From NCBI RefSeq assembly GCF_030272615.1, contig NC_081407.1:380453179-380517178 (forward strand): a DNA stretch of 64,000 bases, in the 5' to 3' direction. The notes under the pieces were generated by a model that ran no database searches, was not told where the DNA came from, and worked only from the letters and a program-made list of their open reading frames with translations. Source of the DNA: Cryptomeria japonica (Eukaryota > Streptophyta > Pinopsida > Cupressales > Cupressaceae). The translations under genes and the position numbers were made by a program. Below are positions 11,479 through 23,244 of the stretch, piece by piece. Each line of letters opens with the position of its first letter. Positions within the stretch are counted from its first letter, which is position 1.

Positions 11479-12032
11479 GACCTTAGTGATTTTATCGGGG
11501 ATTATTTTCAATGACAACAATAATTTTAATGTCTTTTGTGTATTTGTTGTTTGGATCCTCAAATTAGAATTTGAAAGATTTGATTTGTTAAGTCTTCCAA
11601 CGATTATCTCCTTTTTCAATCTTGCCACCTACCCGCCCATTTGTGGGTTGCACTGGAGCTCCTGAGCTGGAGGTTGCTTCATCTTTTTTGCCTAGTCACA
11701 ACTGTTCTCGACATGTCACTTGCTTAATAGATGGATTTACTTTCTATAACGTTGGATGTCTCTTCAATTGTTGGTTAAAAATGTTTGACATCATTAAAAG
11801 TTCTAGATTTGGCGTGTTGCAAGAAGGATTGATGAGGTCATTGCAATCAATCACATGTTCCTTAAAATATGAAAAGGACGCCGTCATCATGGTTTGGTGA
11901 GCTTGAGATTTCTTCGTGGCAAAGTTCCATGGTCCTTTTAATTAAAATCTGAATTTTGGAGTATGATCCTTCACCATCTTTTCCCTTGGTGTTATTCTCT
12001 CAGGGCATTTATGATTAATGATGGTTGGTAGG
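11479..12032 (+). other. LINE 3' region before repeat R
   Basis: No domain is recognised. A 92-codon frame at 11622-11900 has no similarity that I know of. I take this as LINE 3' untranslated sequence, because it continues directly from the RNase H stop up to the R insertion at 12033. Confidence 0.45.
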
Positions 12033-13487
12033 TGATGCAGAGCCCTATCCACACACCTAAGGACAAGCCCAAACAAGGTTAGAATTCTAACCCCTCAAAT
12101 GATCACAAAGGTCCTGCAAGGAAGGACTCTACACCTTGGATGAAACTACACACACATTCATAGGCTTGGCCTACTCAAGATGAGTAATTGCCTCAATACC
12201 CATCCTACAAAATCCTATGACACCCTGCTCCTAAGGGCCTAGGATTTGATTCATTTATGGTTATTAGAAACTGGTTCAAGCATTGGTTTTGAGATTAGGC
12301 TCCATTTCCTTATACCTCATTTGGAAACCTACCCCCTAGGCTTGTAGCCCTATTTGGCGATAGAATGGATCTTAACTAAAAAATGTTCCACACAACCACA
12401 CAAAAAAATTTACATTTCAAACACCCTTTTGGGATTTGTATTGATCTCCAAAATGGTTTGACTAGTTCTGTGATTACAAGGTCTGATCCCTTTAGGGGCA
12501 AGGAGATCTAATAGGGGCAATTAGCCCTATTTTCCAAAGAAACTACCAATCAATGAATCCAAACTAGAAAACCAACTCTATGGGAATGTGGGGGATGGTG
12601 AGTAACCTTTCATTATAGGGTTGCATGCCTAGAATCCACCGCTATGACAACTTATTATGACTGTCCTCAATCTTGTCCTAGGTAGTCACATAGAGATGCC
12701 TACCTAATTTTGCTCCTTTCTCCTCACAACCAAGTTTCCCCTACAAAAAACCATGAAAAATATAAAATAAAGAGGCTTATCCTACATCCGTCCAAAGGAA
12801 GGGTCTTCTAATGGACTAGAATGCAAGATAAGGCCATTTTTGTTCAAAACCCTCTCCAAACCCTCAAATTTCGGGTTGTAGTCAGAAGAATGGAGGGTTC
12901 TCTCTACTCTGGAATAGTTAGGACCTTAGACCACAACCAAAAGAAATATATTTCATCTCTCTACCTACTCCATGGATGGTGGGATCCAAATCAATCCGTA
13001 CAGGCACGTGCAACTCCTGCAAACTCAGAATTTCTAGGAAAACTATAGTATTTTTGTATATTATTGCTTCACAAAATCCAATTACAACAATGAAAACCTT
13101 GGGGATCATGTCCAAAAGGCTTATAAAAATATCCAATGGTTTCCCACCCAATTTGGAGTATGTTGGAGCCATTGAAAGGCTTCCCCAAACTGAATTTCAA
13201 AAAGTTGCACTTTTGCACCCCAAAAGTTGCATTTTTGCAATTTTGCACAAAAAGTTGTCATATTGGCTAAGGTTGGAATCCACATACATGGATCAACCAA
13301 AAAATCATTAAACATGTCTAAAATCTATCAAAAACAAATCTAGACCATCTACTACCCCTATTGACAAAATTATCCCAATTTTCTTCTCAAATTGCCTAAT
13401 TGGTGACATGGGCTCACATGGTGGGGTTTATTGCATACATGCAACACAAGACAGACTAAGACAGCCTAATGATCCTATTCTTAATTC
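12033..13487 (+). repeat. Repeat family R, copy 1 (probable solo LTR)
   Basis: It starts TGATGCAGAG, as copy 3 (58473) does. Copy 2 (25409, reverse) starts TGATGTAGAG. The interior shares an AAAGTTGCA/TTTTGCAA-rich block (13195-13265) and a gene-free, CCTA-rich layout with the other copies. TG...CA-like ends and a length of about 1.5 kb suggest an LTR. No convincing target duplication is seen; GTAGG/TTAGG matches at 4 of 5. No coding motif is found. Confidence 0.55.
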
Positions 13488-14480
13488 TTAGGGTCATGAG
13501 TAGCTTGTTGATGAGGTGCTCCTACACTAGTAGATGAGAGATTGTTGGAAGCAGTTATTTTTGTCAATGCCGAGGCTATTATCATCCATCTTGCTTTGTT
13601 TATGATGTATTCCTCCTTTCCCACTTTCCCTTAGCTGGCAAGAAAGCACGTTCTTTTGGTCTTGGGTTAAAAATGGCATAAGCCTTTGGCTTCATAGTTA
13701 AGGTTTTTCCTCATCCCATTTCTTGCTTTGGGGTGTATACCCCTGTCTTGTTTGACCCGCCAAGTTTCCTTTAAAGAAATTTTGGACCAGTGACTCAAAA
13801 TAATTCTTTGAAATTTGGAATTGTTGGTAATTTTGGCGGTTGAAATGATTCTGAGTCATGGTCACTTGAGCAGGTAGGAATATCTGAGAGATAATTCTCA
13901 TATCTCTTCAAGATTTGTAGCATCTTTGCTTGATAACCAGATTCCTAAGGTGGATGTGATGGATTTGACCTCTCATTTGTTTGTAGAAGACATTTTGGTG
14001 GATTTGGATTCAGTGCTTAAATATGTCATCCTTAGTACTAGGCTTGATCAACCAGGGGATATGCTCCTTCTCTCAGTTCCAGGAGAAATTATCAACTTTT
14101 ACCCTTTTCTTTTGGACCTCAAATGTCCTGCTCTTTTGCAACATAGGGACTTTGCAACAATGACAGTTGGGTTTCTCAAATGGAAACTACTGGGTGAGGA
14201 TCTTGACAACCAAGACAACGAATTTAGAGATTTTGTTAGGTTAAATGGTTTCCTCCCTCCTAAAGTTGATCATGATGGTCCACTTGCAAGAGGAGATGGT
14301 AGTGATGTATCTCATGTGGGTAGGGGCCGTGGGTAGTCAAGCATTCAAGGTAGAAGCAGGGGTCATCCGCGAGGAAGGGGTCGTGCTTAGTTTGGTAATC
14401 AAGCGTAGGGTTGGAATTTGCAACATAGATAAAGAAGATATGGAATTTTTGTTTCTAGATGTGAATTTTGCTTAGTTTTT
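13488..14480 (+). pseudogene. unrecognised ORF ending in an RG-rich box
   Basis: An open frame at 13926-14336 encodes an acidic, Leu-rich protein whose tail reads VSHVGRGRG. Past a stop, the same frame continues with RSRGHPRGRGRA, an RGG/RG-type RNA-binding tail. The frame seems to extend upstream to about 13850. It lies between the LINE RNase H and the LINE-like 3' end. It could be a third LINE ORF, a separate nested insertion, or a retroposed host fragment. I do not recognise the family. Confidence 0.4.
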
Positions 14481-14771
14481 TAAAGGGAAAACTTCAATGT
14501 AGTTTTGATGTTGACAATCTTAGACTCTTGAGGCAGTTGGGTTGTTTTTGTATGTTAATATTTTCAAACTCTTGATGCAGTTAAGATGTTTTTGTATAGC
14601 CATGAAGTTCATTCCTATTTTTTTGCAGTGGGATGCATATGGTTTGTTCAGGGAATCTGCCCTTCTTCTATTTTGAACATTTAGCTCTAAGATCTCAAAT
14701 ACTTTCTATGTAATTGAACTTTTAACTCTTAATATAAACTCTTTTGGCTTTTTCGTTTACCTATCAAAATT
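14481..14771 (+). other. LINE 3' UTR and end
   Basis: It is T-rich and ends TTTTTCGTTTACCTATCAAAA, resembling the 3' ends of plant L1 elements just before the A-tail. Immediately after, element A LTR sequence resumes (CTTACTATTTTAGGAAATGC, compare 33940-33965). Confidence 0.5.
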
Positions 14772-14837
14772 TCTTTTTTTAGAAAATAAGAACTTACTAT
14801 TTTAGGAAATGCTATTTTTAGAAAAGGGGGCATGAGA
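14772..14837 (-). repeat. Element A 3' LTR, remaining part
   Basis: AACTTACTATTTTAGGAAATG through GGGGGCATGAGA matches 33948-33989 of the 5' LTR. This is the minus-strand start of the LTR (TCTCATGCCCC here, TGTCATGACCC at 33989). The rest of the LTR lies at 680-1270. Confidence 0.75.
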
Positions 14838-14860
14838 AGTCCTCCTTTCCCAAAATTGCT
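14838..14860 (-). promoter_or_regulatory. Element A polypurine tract
   Basis: On the minus strand TTTTGGGAAAGGAGGACT directly precedes the LTR start. This is the expected position and composition for plus-strand DNA priming. Confidence 0.5.
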
Positions 14861-17800
14861 TGTCCTCAAGCAATACAAATTTTATGCTCCAACATCCAGA
14901 TGATAAAATGACCTATTGTGTCAAACTATAGACCAAACCTTAAGTTGCATCTTTCTCTCAAGCATCCTAAAAAAATATTGAGACATATTTGTGCTGAGTG
15001 GCCTTGTTGCGACTATCTTTGATGCATATCCAACTTGTCCATGTTATCATTTTCCCATTTCCTCCCTTCAAATAATTATTTCTCCTAGTTTGGCCCCCAA
15101 ATCATAAAGTTGTACAAAATATAATTGGGAAACCTCTATTTGAAACTCCCGATACCCTTGTTGATGTTGTGTATATTATTGATGCATCTATTAGGAATAT
15201 TATAATAGTCCTTGCATCCACTAATAAAATCCATACACATTTTGGAAACAATTCTTTCTTCCACCTCTATACTATTAAGAAACAACTTACAAAAATGCGT
15301 AATAGTAGCTCTATACATTACCTTAATCTGTGGAATTTCATTTTCAGCTTTATGGACTGATTTGTAACAACAAAAAAATCAACAATGGAGAAACACATAG
15401 TGACATACAATAGAAACATTCATGCCATGAAACTCTTGGTACTGAAACTGTAGGTAACCATCAATTTTGATAGAAGGTGATGTACTTTCTAAAATCATTC
15501 ACTGCCACATACTTACACCCTTTGCATATAGGTTGTTAGGAAATTCCCACAAAATCTTCCTCTTCCTATTGGGTCTAAGAATGAGATACTCCCTATATAC
15601 ATGGAAAATGAACCCATTTCCCTCTTTGTGATTGTCATATTGAAGTCTTTGCCAAAATCTATCATAAAAGCCACTATACCCATCACCCATACCCATGTGA
15701 TTTCCTCCCATGAATTTTTGTATATGAACCGACTCCCAACTAAAGCCATATTTGTTGCATTGTTTGACACCAAGAATGACGACCTTCTATACTCAACATG
15801 TAATGAAGTCATCTCCATCTGCAAAAATCTACATTTATTCAAAACTAGAGTCATCCAATTTAGGAATATCTCAATGATGTAAAATTATAGGAATGACAAT
15901 GTTGAGTAATAGACCATAATGTCTTCCTTGTAATATGGGTGGTTAACCATGTAAAGTTTGAAAAATATTCATGAGTAGCTATAAATTGAAAATCATTCCT
16001 TCACAAGTTTAAAATTTCCATTAGAATATAAATTGCAACACTCACGATTGTGTTCTTATTACCTCTATGCAAGTGTGACAAATAGAAAACAATTGTTCAC
16101 AGTGGGAAAATGTTATGATTGGGAATATGAATAGAATACAATAGTAATGAACCAACAATATAAGCCATATGGGAACTTGAATTAACAATACAATGAATAA
16201 ATACCCCCCCACATAATAATTTGTATACTATTACAACCATTTAAGATTGTCAACCCTTTGAAAACCATTCCACTGATTATATAGTACTATCATAACATGT
16301 TGGACATCTCCTTGGAGTTTCCTTTTGGTAACAATTATGTTCTTAGAAAATAAAGCATTTGTATCATATCTTGTTCCTAATACATCATATCCTTCAGTAC
16401 CAATATCCAAACCCAAGTACGTGCTGTCAATCTCCCAAGAAGGTGCCTTATAAAGAACTATTGTTGTTGAAATATACTCATAGCTACTCCCAAAAAATCC
16501 CAACCATATTTTCAAAACCTTTTAAGGATCAAAATATCATCAACATAAATGAAATAAAAATTTATCACTTGATTCATTGTGAATTGGAAAGTCGCTCTAT
16601 AAGGAAAGAATCTGTGCTTCATGTGCTCCTTGGAAATAGATGATTGCGAGTGACGTGATGCCAAATCACAATATAAAATAATATTGGTATCTTCACAAAA
16701 ATGGTATGTTGAAATGTCTTCCCCAAAGATGATTCTGGAAGAATATTTTTGAATACTCTCATTTGTTGAATTGGAAGCAATGATACAATATAATGTGATA
16801 TGTATGCTCACCAATGCATGTAATAACCTACATATTCTTCACCTCTAAACAAATTTTTAACCACATAGCTTCTCATACAACACCATAATCTTCTACACAT
16901 GGATGTGAGAAATTAGAAAGAAGTTTGAAAAACATGAGTTGATTACCTTGATAAAATTTTAAATTTTCCCAAGTGTTGCATTCTCTTACATGTCAACAAT
17001 ATTGTTTATATGGCTCATGTATGAAATATTCCTCATTGTGTAGTCATAAATATATTCATTTGTAATTAGAGCCTTCTGCTCGTCACTCTCCACTTCTATA
17101 GATTTTGGATCTTCCTCTAACACTTTCACTTCTTCACCTTTGAGCTCAACTTTCTTGGGTTTTTGCTTTTGTGTCAGTTTATCAAAGAAATGCAACCAAC
17201 CTAAATCTTTAGAGTGTACAAAAATGAAATAATTAACATTAACCATTTCCAAACCTTTTTCTATCCAAGCTACGTAATGTTGAGGGAATCTAATAACTTT
17301 ATTTCCTTTAATCGTTACTTTATATTAGGAATGAGATGTTCCTCCAAAAGTTGCAAATATTGAACTTCAATAACCTTGTTAGTATTCATAATATTAAAAT
17401 TAAAACATACTTTACCCTTCCTCAAGGTTATAACCATCCCTTTATCTATTCAAGTTCATAGAATGGAACAAATTTTTGTAACTAAGGTGATAATCTCATT
17501 AAATATTTCAAATTCTAGATGGATTTTAATGTAATCCATCTATACTTCTTTGGAAAAAGAACTAGGGTCCCATACCAATATGCATGGATAAGTGAGAAGT
17601 ATAGGAAAATGACTTGTGTTCCCTTGAAATAGTTTATCACCTGGTCCCCATATGTAAAATAAATCATTATTTGGGATAAACGTACCTATATACTCTATGT
17701 TGAAAATTACATCCTTGTTTCTATCTCCTCTTTCAGAAAATTTTTCAACATAATAGAAATCTTGTAGAGATGTAGTAAGAAACATTAAATCATACATTGG

Positions 17801-18482
17801 TCTGTAATCAACATGTTCATCCACCTTTTATTGTTGTGATAACCTTGACACCTTTATCTTTGGAATGCATCTTGACATTCTTCTTGACTTCATTTTCACA
17901 AACAACAAATTCCTCCACTACAACTTTTGAAGGGATATTCTCATAATATTCTTGTACCATATTTTCTTGTAAATTCATCTCTTTCCCTTTGACTTTATTA
18001 ATCTTAGGCTAAAATATATAATCATTAAAAATCAAGTTAAGTTCTAATGAAAGACTTTTACCTTTAGATTTTGGGTTGTGATCTTTTCGTTCTTCCTCAT
18101 TGATCTTCTTGGTGGAGCCTTGTGGGTCAACCTTCAATTGTTCCACTCACTCCTCAATTTTTGAAGACTTATTCAACTGATATTTTTTTATTTTCCTTTT
18201 CATAAATTATTGATAAAATGGTACTTCATATTTGTTTACTAAAAGGTACTTTTGAAAATTTTTGATAACCTTTCCTTCTCGAGACATAACTTTTCTTGTA
18301 AGCTCTATAAATTTGTAAAATGTATGGATTGCCTTAAAATATCTAGGTTTCATTAAATAATCATCAAACCATTATGGAATTTTAGACACTAAAATATTAT
18401 TGTCCAAACTCTTGAAAACAGATTCGAAGAAAGCTCCCATGATCTACAACTTAGGAACTTGCAAGTTGGCAAATTCTTTTTT
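14861..18482 (-). pseudogene. Element A interior, decayed coding remains
   Basis: Only fragments survive on the minus strand. At 16512-16814 the sequence ATFQFTMNQVINFYFIYVDDIL resembles the gypsy RT core (APATFQ..MN.V......VY.DDILI), so the YVDD site is kept. At 17540-17824 there is a 94-codon frame (IEYIGTFIPNNDLFYIWGP) and at 16986-17252 a Lys/Glu-rich frame. Near 18300-18440 a Met-initiated but stop-broken frame (MSREGKVIKNFQ) may be gag. None of the last three is recognised. Stops and frameshifts are frequent, so this is the most decayed pol in the stack apart from element B. Confidence 0.45.
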
Positions 18483-18487
18483 CTTTT

Positions 18488-20150
18488 TGTGTAGGGGAAA
18501 AAGTGAGACTAAGTATGGAAACCCTAATCCCACTCTCATACACACTCATGGAATACGAAGGAGCCTAGGGAGGTAACACACGTTGGCTACTTCTTATGAG
18601 AAAGAGAGAGTCATGGATTACATCTTAGGTTTTCTATTCCTTTGTTGTAAATGAGAGAGATGAATGATGCAAAATACAATCTAACCTAGAAAGCAAGTAA
18701 GAAAGCCAATCCTAATCTGAGAATGTAGATCAAAGAGAAAATGATCCACTGCTGAAAAGTACAAACTAGAAGGCAAAATCAGAGGTGTACCTATGTTTGA
18801 AATCTGAGCAGAAATGTCTGGGACCAAGGTGCAATGCCACTGTCCTGATTTTGCAATTCTGGAGCTGCAACTGACAAGAGGGATTCTAAGATTTGCAAGG
18901 TGCTGTTTTGCCAAGTCCTTCTGATAAAGGGTAGTACCATGTCACCATACCATTGTCCTAGGAAGGACCAGGGCACCACGCCCCTATCCTTGACATATTT
19001 CTGCACTTCTAAGACTTCTGGGTGGTGTTGATGCCTGTTCCAGATCTGTAACTGCTTTCGGATTCCTGTTTCTATACCTACAACTAAAAAGGGAAGGTTT
19101 GGGGTGGCTATATAGGGTTTTTCCTTAGTCAAGCCCCCATGTTGGTTATTTCCACCTCCATGAATAGTCGATAATATACTGAAAATGTGTGTGCAAGAAT
19201 CTTGTGTGTATGCAAGATCCTAAGAATGAAAGTAAACAACCTAGAGCAACCCTAAAGAGTAAACCCTAATTGCTTATAATTGACAAAGTAAATGCTCTAA
19301 ATAAAAAATGCAAAGTGATCTAAAGCATGAACGTAAATCAAAATGAAGCTTATGCAAAGACATGAAAACAATATGAAACCATACCCAACCCCAAGTGAGG
19401 GGTACATGCAAATCATCAGTCGGTGATCTCCTATTGTTCTTCTACATCTTCAAAAGCCCCCAATTGATAAAATGATGCTTGATGAATGTTTGATGGATGA
19501 ATGTTGAATGTTGTTGAATATTTCAAAGATCTACTCTTTCACTGAAAAGAAGGCTCTAAAACTCCTAAAACTTGCCCTTAGATTCTTAGAAGAAGACCCC
19601 TTCAAATGAAGAAAGAGAGCTCTTAAGTATGAAACCCTAGATCTTAATTTTATGTTTAGGCTGACCTAGGATTTGAATTTCCTGCTGATATTTTGGGTTT
19701 AAGCATTATCATATCATAGGATTGTGCTCCCAAAATTTTGGGAAAAAAGCCACGGACCATGTGCATTCCCGCCATGGTCCCACCAACTTTTCACCAAATT
19801 TTTGGGGCCATTAGATATGATGATATTAGAGCGCATCCCAAAGTTACAATGGATTTCAAGATGTTTTGATATGCGAAATCGGGCCTAAACGATCAAAATA
19901 AGACATAATTAGGGTTTATGATTAAATGATTCATTGGAGGAATAAAATGAAAAGGGGCACACTTAGGGTAAAGGGCCCAACTTTGTAATGTGTAAAGTGA
20001 TGATACATGACCTTAGATTTAATTAAATTAATTAATTAAATGCCTAGAGGGGAATGAGAAATGTAAGATGCAAGACACACTAAGGGAGGTGCTAACCTAA
20101 GGTGTGAAATTGTACCGCCCTAAGAAGGGTGTACAATTTATGACACTACA
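18488..20150 (-). repeat. Tat element 3' LTR
   Basis: It pairs with 31158-32804 throughout. Shared blocks include TGTGTAGGGGAAAAAG, GGAGCCTAGGGAGGTAACAC and TGGGTGGTGTTGATGCCTG, ending CTACA. In plus-strand coordinates it lies upstream of the PMD gene, so an antisense promoter in this LTR could in principle drive that gene. Confidence 0.9.
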
Positions 20151-20166
20151 TTTAGCCCCCACTTTA
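20151..20166 (-). promoter_or_regulatory. Tat element polypurine tract
   Basis: The minus strand reads AAAGTGGGGGCTAAA directly before the 3' LTR start. It is a classic gypsy PPT, and the same motif with small changes occurs at 46443-46458. Confidence 0.85.
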
Positions 20167-21185
20167 GCGGTCATATGACACTATGTGCATATGCAAGCTA
20201 AAGCACATAAAAGTAAACATCATTTGAAAAAGGATATATCCATAAGTTGTCAAACGAAGCCCCCGACGGTATTTGCAGTACATAGTTAGGAACTACACCC
20301 TACAAAACCACATGTTAGATCAAAAAATCACCTAATGCTTACTAAGGAAGGTGATGAAATTCACGGGTAGCTATATGCCCCCCCTTGTTTCAACTTGCTT
20401 ATTAGTGAGGTGAAACAGGGTATCATGTTTTCCATAGTGAATTGTGATAAAGATTTTGATGAAGGAAGTTCACAACAAGGCTTGATTTATCATCCAAGCA
20501 TATTATGGAACTAATGCAAAGTGAGAGGAAAAACTCATGATTCCAATGCCACTGATGGTGCGAGAATCGGAGCTTCCTAGCTCAAGATATGATAGATTGA
20601 AGAAAAAGTGCAGAAATTAGGGTTTATAACTTAAAAACATAAAGTCAAAAAGTGCATCATGCACATAAATATGAAAGTGACACCTTCATTTGTCACTTTC
20701 TAAGTTTTTGGCACTATTCACTGCAGAGGAGCCTATATACAAGCCATCATGCCTCGATGCTGACCTGAGTGACCTACATGGATGGAGATCTTGTGCCAGT
20801 CCGTACTCATTGATCAACCGCTTGATGAGGTGAGTTGACTTTTTGTTGACTGCATTTGACTTTTCCATGTTTTCATAGTTTTCAAAAGTGATGATGTCAT
20901 CACCTAGCCTGGGTCGGGGCCTACCCTTTGGACGCCTAGGGGTCCTAGGGCGCCATGGTCCCAAGGGGGTGCCATGGTCCCCTTTGGGCATCATGGTCCC
21001 TTCTGGGTGCCATGGTCTGAGTAGGGCACCTTGGTCCATTGAGGACGCCCTAGTCCCTATTCGGGGTGACCAACGGCGACACAAGATCAAGCGATGAATG
21101 CTAGAAATGATGGAATGATTACATTGATTAGATGATGATAGATGATTGATCGATTACTAATGACAGATTGCTTTGCATTTTGCAG
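20167..21185. other. Tat 3' interior; leader of the PMD gene
   Basis: No domain is visible at 20167-20880. Positions 20930-21060 hold an imperfect repeat with CATGGTCCC recurring about every 24 bases, in a GC-rich patch. A plus-strand open frame (20888-21097) runs through it and could be an upstream exon, but no family is recognised. A pyrimidine-rich tract and TTTTGCAG at 21178-21185 look like a splice acceptor leading into the PMD exon. Confidence 0.45.
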
Positions 21186-22499
21186 ACACTATCGTACATT
21201 CACGAGCATATCGTCGGTCTCACATTTCGGAGCCTTCGAGAGCAGATCCTAAGGCTGACAACATGAGAGAGGGTTTTTCTACATGTAGTGGGTTTGTGGG
21301 ATGTGATGACCATGCGAACCATTCGATTCCATTTTATGATGCTGATGGAGAGGTGGGATGCAAACACCTCGACATTCTTACTACCTGTGGGGGAGATGAC
21401 AGTCAACCTTGAGGATGTATACTCTATTTTGTGCCTACCCATTAGAGGAGAGACTATTAGATATCGATCTGACTGGACAAAGGAGGATTATAGGAGAGAG
21501 TAGGTGTATGCTGTGGGGAGAGTGATATGTAGCGAGATGAGGGGTTGCATTATATTCAACTGGCTCCTACACCCCACAGGCAAGGTTCCATTGGTGAGGT
21601 GACTCATGATTATGACCCTTGCATTAGCCATGTGCTCTAATGGGTGCGACGAACACATGCACAAAGGACTCATATATGCCATACGAGCCATGGAGAGACA
21701 CATGAGAGTATACTCTTGGGGTCGGAGCATGCTTGTGCATCTCTATGATGACCTTGGAGAGTATGTGTTTGGACAGGGATGCAGCCTGATGACATGCACA
21801 ATACTAGAGGTGTGGATGTTTGAGAATATTACCTACACTAGGCCTAGTGGAGCCTCCATAGAGCTAGTCCTAGAGTAGCCTAGGGTATATACTTACCCTC
21901 TTACCCATGAGTGGTGATTCAATGATCTCCTGTATTGGAGGTTGAGCTTGGATATATTGATAGTGGGCAAAATCATATGGAGACCTTACCTCAGGATGTC
22001 CATGTGGGCAGGGCTACGTAGATAGATGTTCAACATGCAGAGGAACCATCTACTAGAGGGATGGTATAGCCACACAGTCATTCCCTTCTACTTTGATAGA
22101 GTTCGACGACAGTTTGGGTTCGAGCAGTGTGTTCTTACTGATGTGCTTGTATACATCTGACACTCACAAGTGATGCCAAGTCTAGGAGCCATTCCTAGGC
22201 CTACGAGTGATGAGATCAACATCATAGATTCAGATGGGTCAGATCAGGACATAGTGACAGATTATAGAGATGATTTAGGCATGCATCGACGATACATCAC
22301 ATGGTGGGGGAGAACATACCTTGGAGCTATTTTCCTAGTAGGCTTCCCTGGAGGGAACCCTGGACCATAGAGACAGTCAAGCGATGGAGAGGGATCCAAT
22401 TCATCTAAGGAGGATTCAGATGATCAGGGTGATGACACAGAGGAGCTGGAGGCAGGTGAAGACAAAGGTGATCCTGATATTGGAGAGGGAGATCAGGAT

Positions 22500-22570
22500 G
22501 GAGATGATGAGTAGGAGGAGGAGGAGGAGGATGAGGATAGAAGGAGGAGGAGGAGGAGGAGGATGAGTTA
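22500..22570. repeat. GGA/GAG microsatellite
   Basis: Runs of AGGAGG and GATGAGGAT occur within the PMD gene. They encode an acidic stretch in the plus frame, and the same tract reads as poly-Pro on the minus strand. Confidence 0.85.
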
Positions 22571-22767
22571 GGTGCAGTTCATCACTCCAAGGAGGATACC
22601 AAAGCCCCAGATCCATCAAGTCTTCCACTACGGGTAGAGAGGGATCCCATAAGGGGTCTTGATCTTGATCCCCATCGACCCACACTGACTATACAAAGAC
22701 ACTACGAGTGGATCCCACTCTCAGGCAGTCATTGTCCATGATCCTCATAGGCAAGAGGGAAATCCAG

Positions 22768-22864
22768 GTAATGTGCCTTGTTATTGATTAACATATGCAT
22801 CCTACCTACTTTAGATTTGATGATATAGAATGTTATTGATGAAAAACTTCTCTCTATCTTGCAG
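22768..22864 (+). other. Intron of the PMD gene
   Basis: The donor is CCAG|GTAATG and the acceptor TATCTTGCAG|CTATCG. Joining across it keeps one frame, from HRQEGNP into AIVQEWCSLIQSAVTDLIV, and gives a longer open frame than reading through. A 97-bp length is normal for a plant intron. Confidence 0.65.
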
Positions 22865-23244
22865 CTATCGTCCAGGAGTGGTGTTCTCTGATTCAGAGTG
22901 CGGTGACAGACCTTATTGTGACTACACACATTTCAAGTTCCTCATAGATAGCACACAGATCCCAGAGGAATGTAGGACAACATGAGGACCTTTTCTCTCC
23001 TATTCAGACAGAGATGGAAGTCCTATGAGAGAGAATACGACAGACCGAGCGTGACCTAGCGGCGTCACAGACATAGGCAGACACATACCGAGAGATCATG
23101 ATGGAGAGGGATCACAGGAGATCCTCGAGGAGTCACTTGTGGTTCGTATCATGATACACCCCCATGGGGATACTACCACGACCAGATCAGGATGGGGCAC
23201 CTAGCCACCATCCTCCTGCTACTAGTCCTAGAGATAGGAGATGA

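Larger units (their letters stand above)
1271..14771 (+). mobile_element. L1-type LINE with RNase H, interrupted twice
   Basis: Domain order is that of plant L1 elements: ORF1 with a DUF4283-like region, then ORF2 with endonuclease, reverse transcriptase, zf-RVT and a terminal RNase H. The 5' edge is placed where element A LTR homology stops, directly before ATGGCGGATGC. The 3' edge is placed after TTTACCTATCAAAA, where LTR homology resumes. The real poly(A) and target duplication are not clear. Removing the solo LTR (2687-6342) and repeat R (12033-13487) leaves about 8.4 kb, long for an L1. Part of 13488-14480 may therefore be foreign. Confidence 0.7.
21186..23244 (+). pseudogene. Plant mobile domain (PMD) protein gene, antisense within the Tat element
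   Basis: The plus strand encodes a PMD (aminotransferase-like, MAIN/MAIL1 type). At 21330-21470 it reads LMERWDANTSTFLLPVGEM and then VNLEDVYSILCLPIRGE, matching the family core RW...T.tFhlP.GEmtvtLeDv..il.lpi.G. At 21600-21850 MRVYSWGRSMLVHLYDDLGE and CTILEVWMFENI match the later W....L..LY..L....L.gc..l...W..eh block. An acidic GAG-codon tail (22500-22570) follows. A likely phase-1 intron occupies 22768-22864 (GTAATG...TTGCAG), with a coiled-coil tail after it. Stops at 21268, 21501, 21876 and others, plus frameshifts, disable it. Confidence 0.75.

Noticed and set aside
22416-22685. Poly-Pro frame on the minus strand
   Set aside because: It is the reverse of the GAG microsatellite in the PMD gene.
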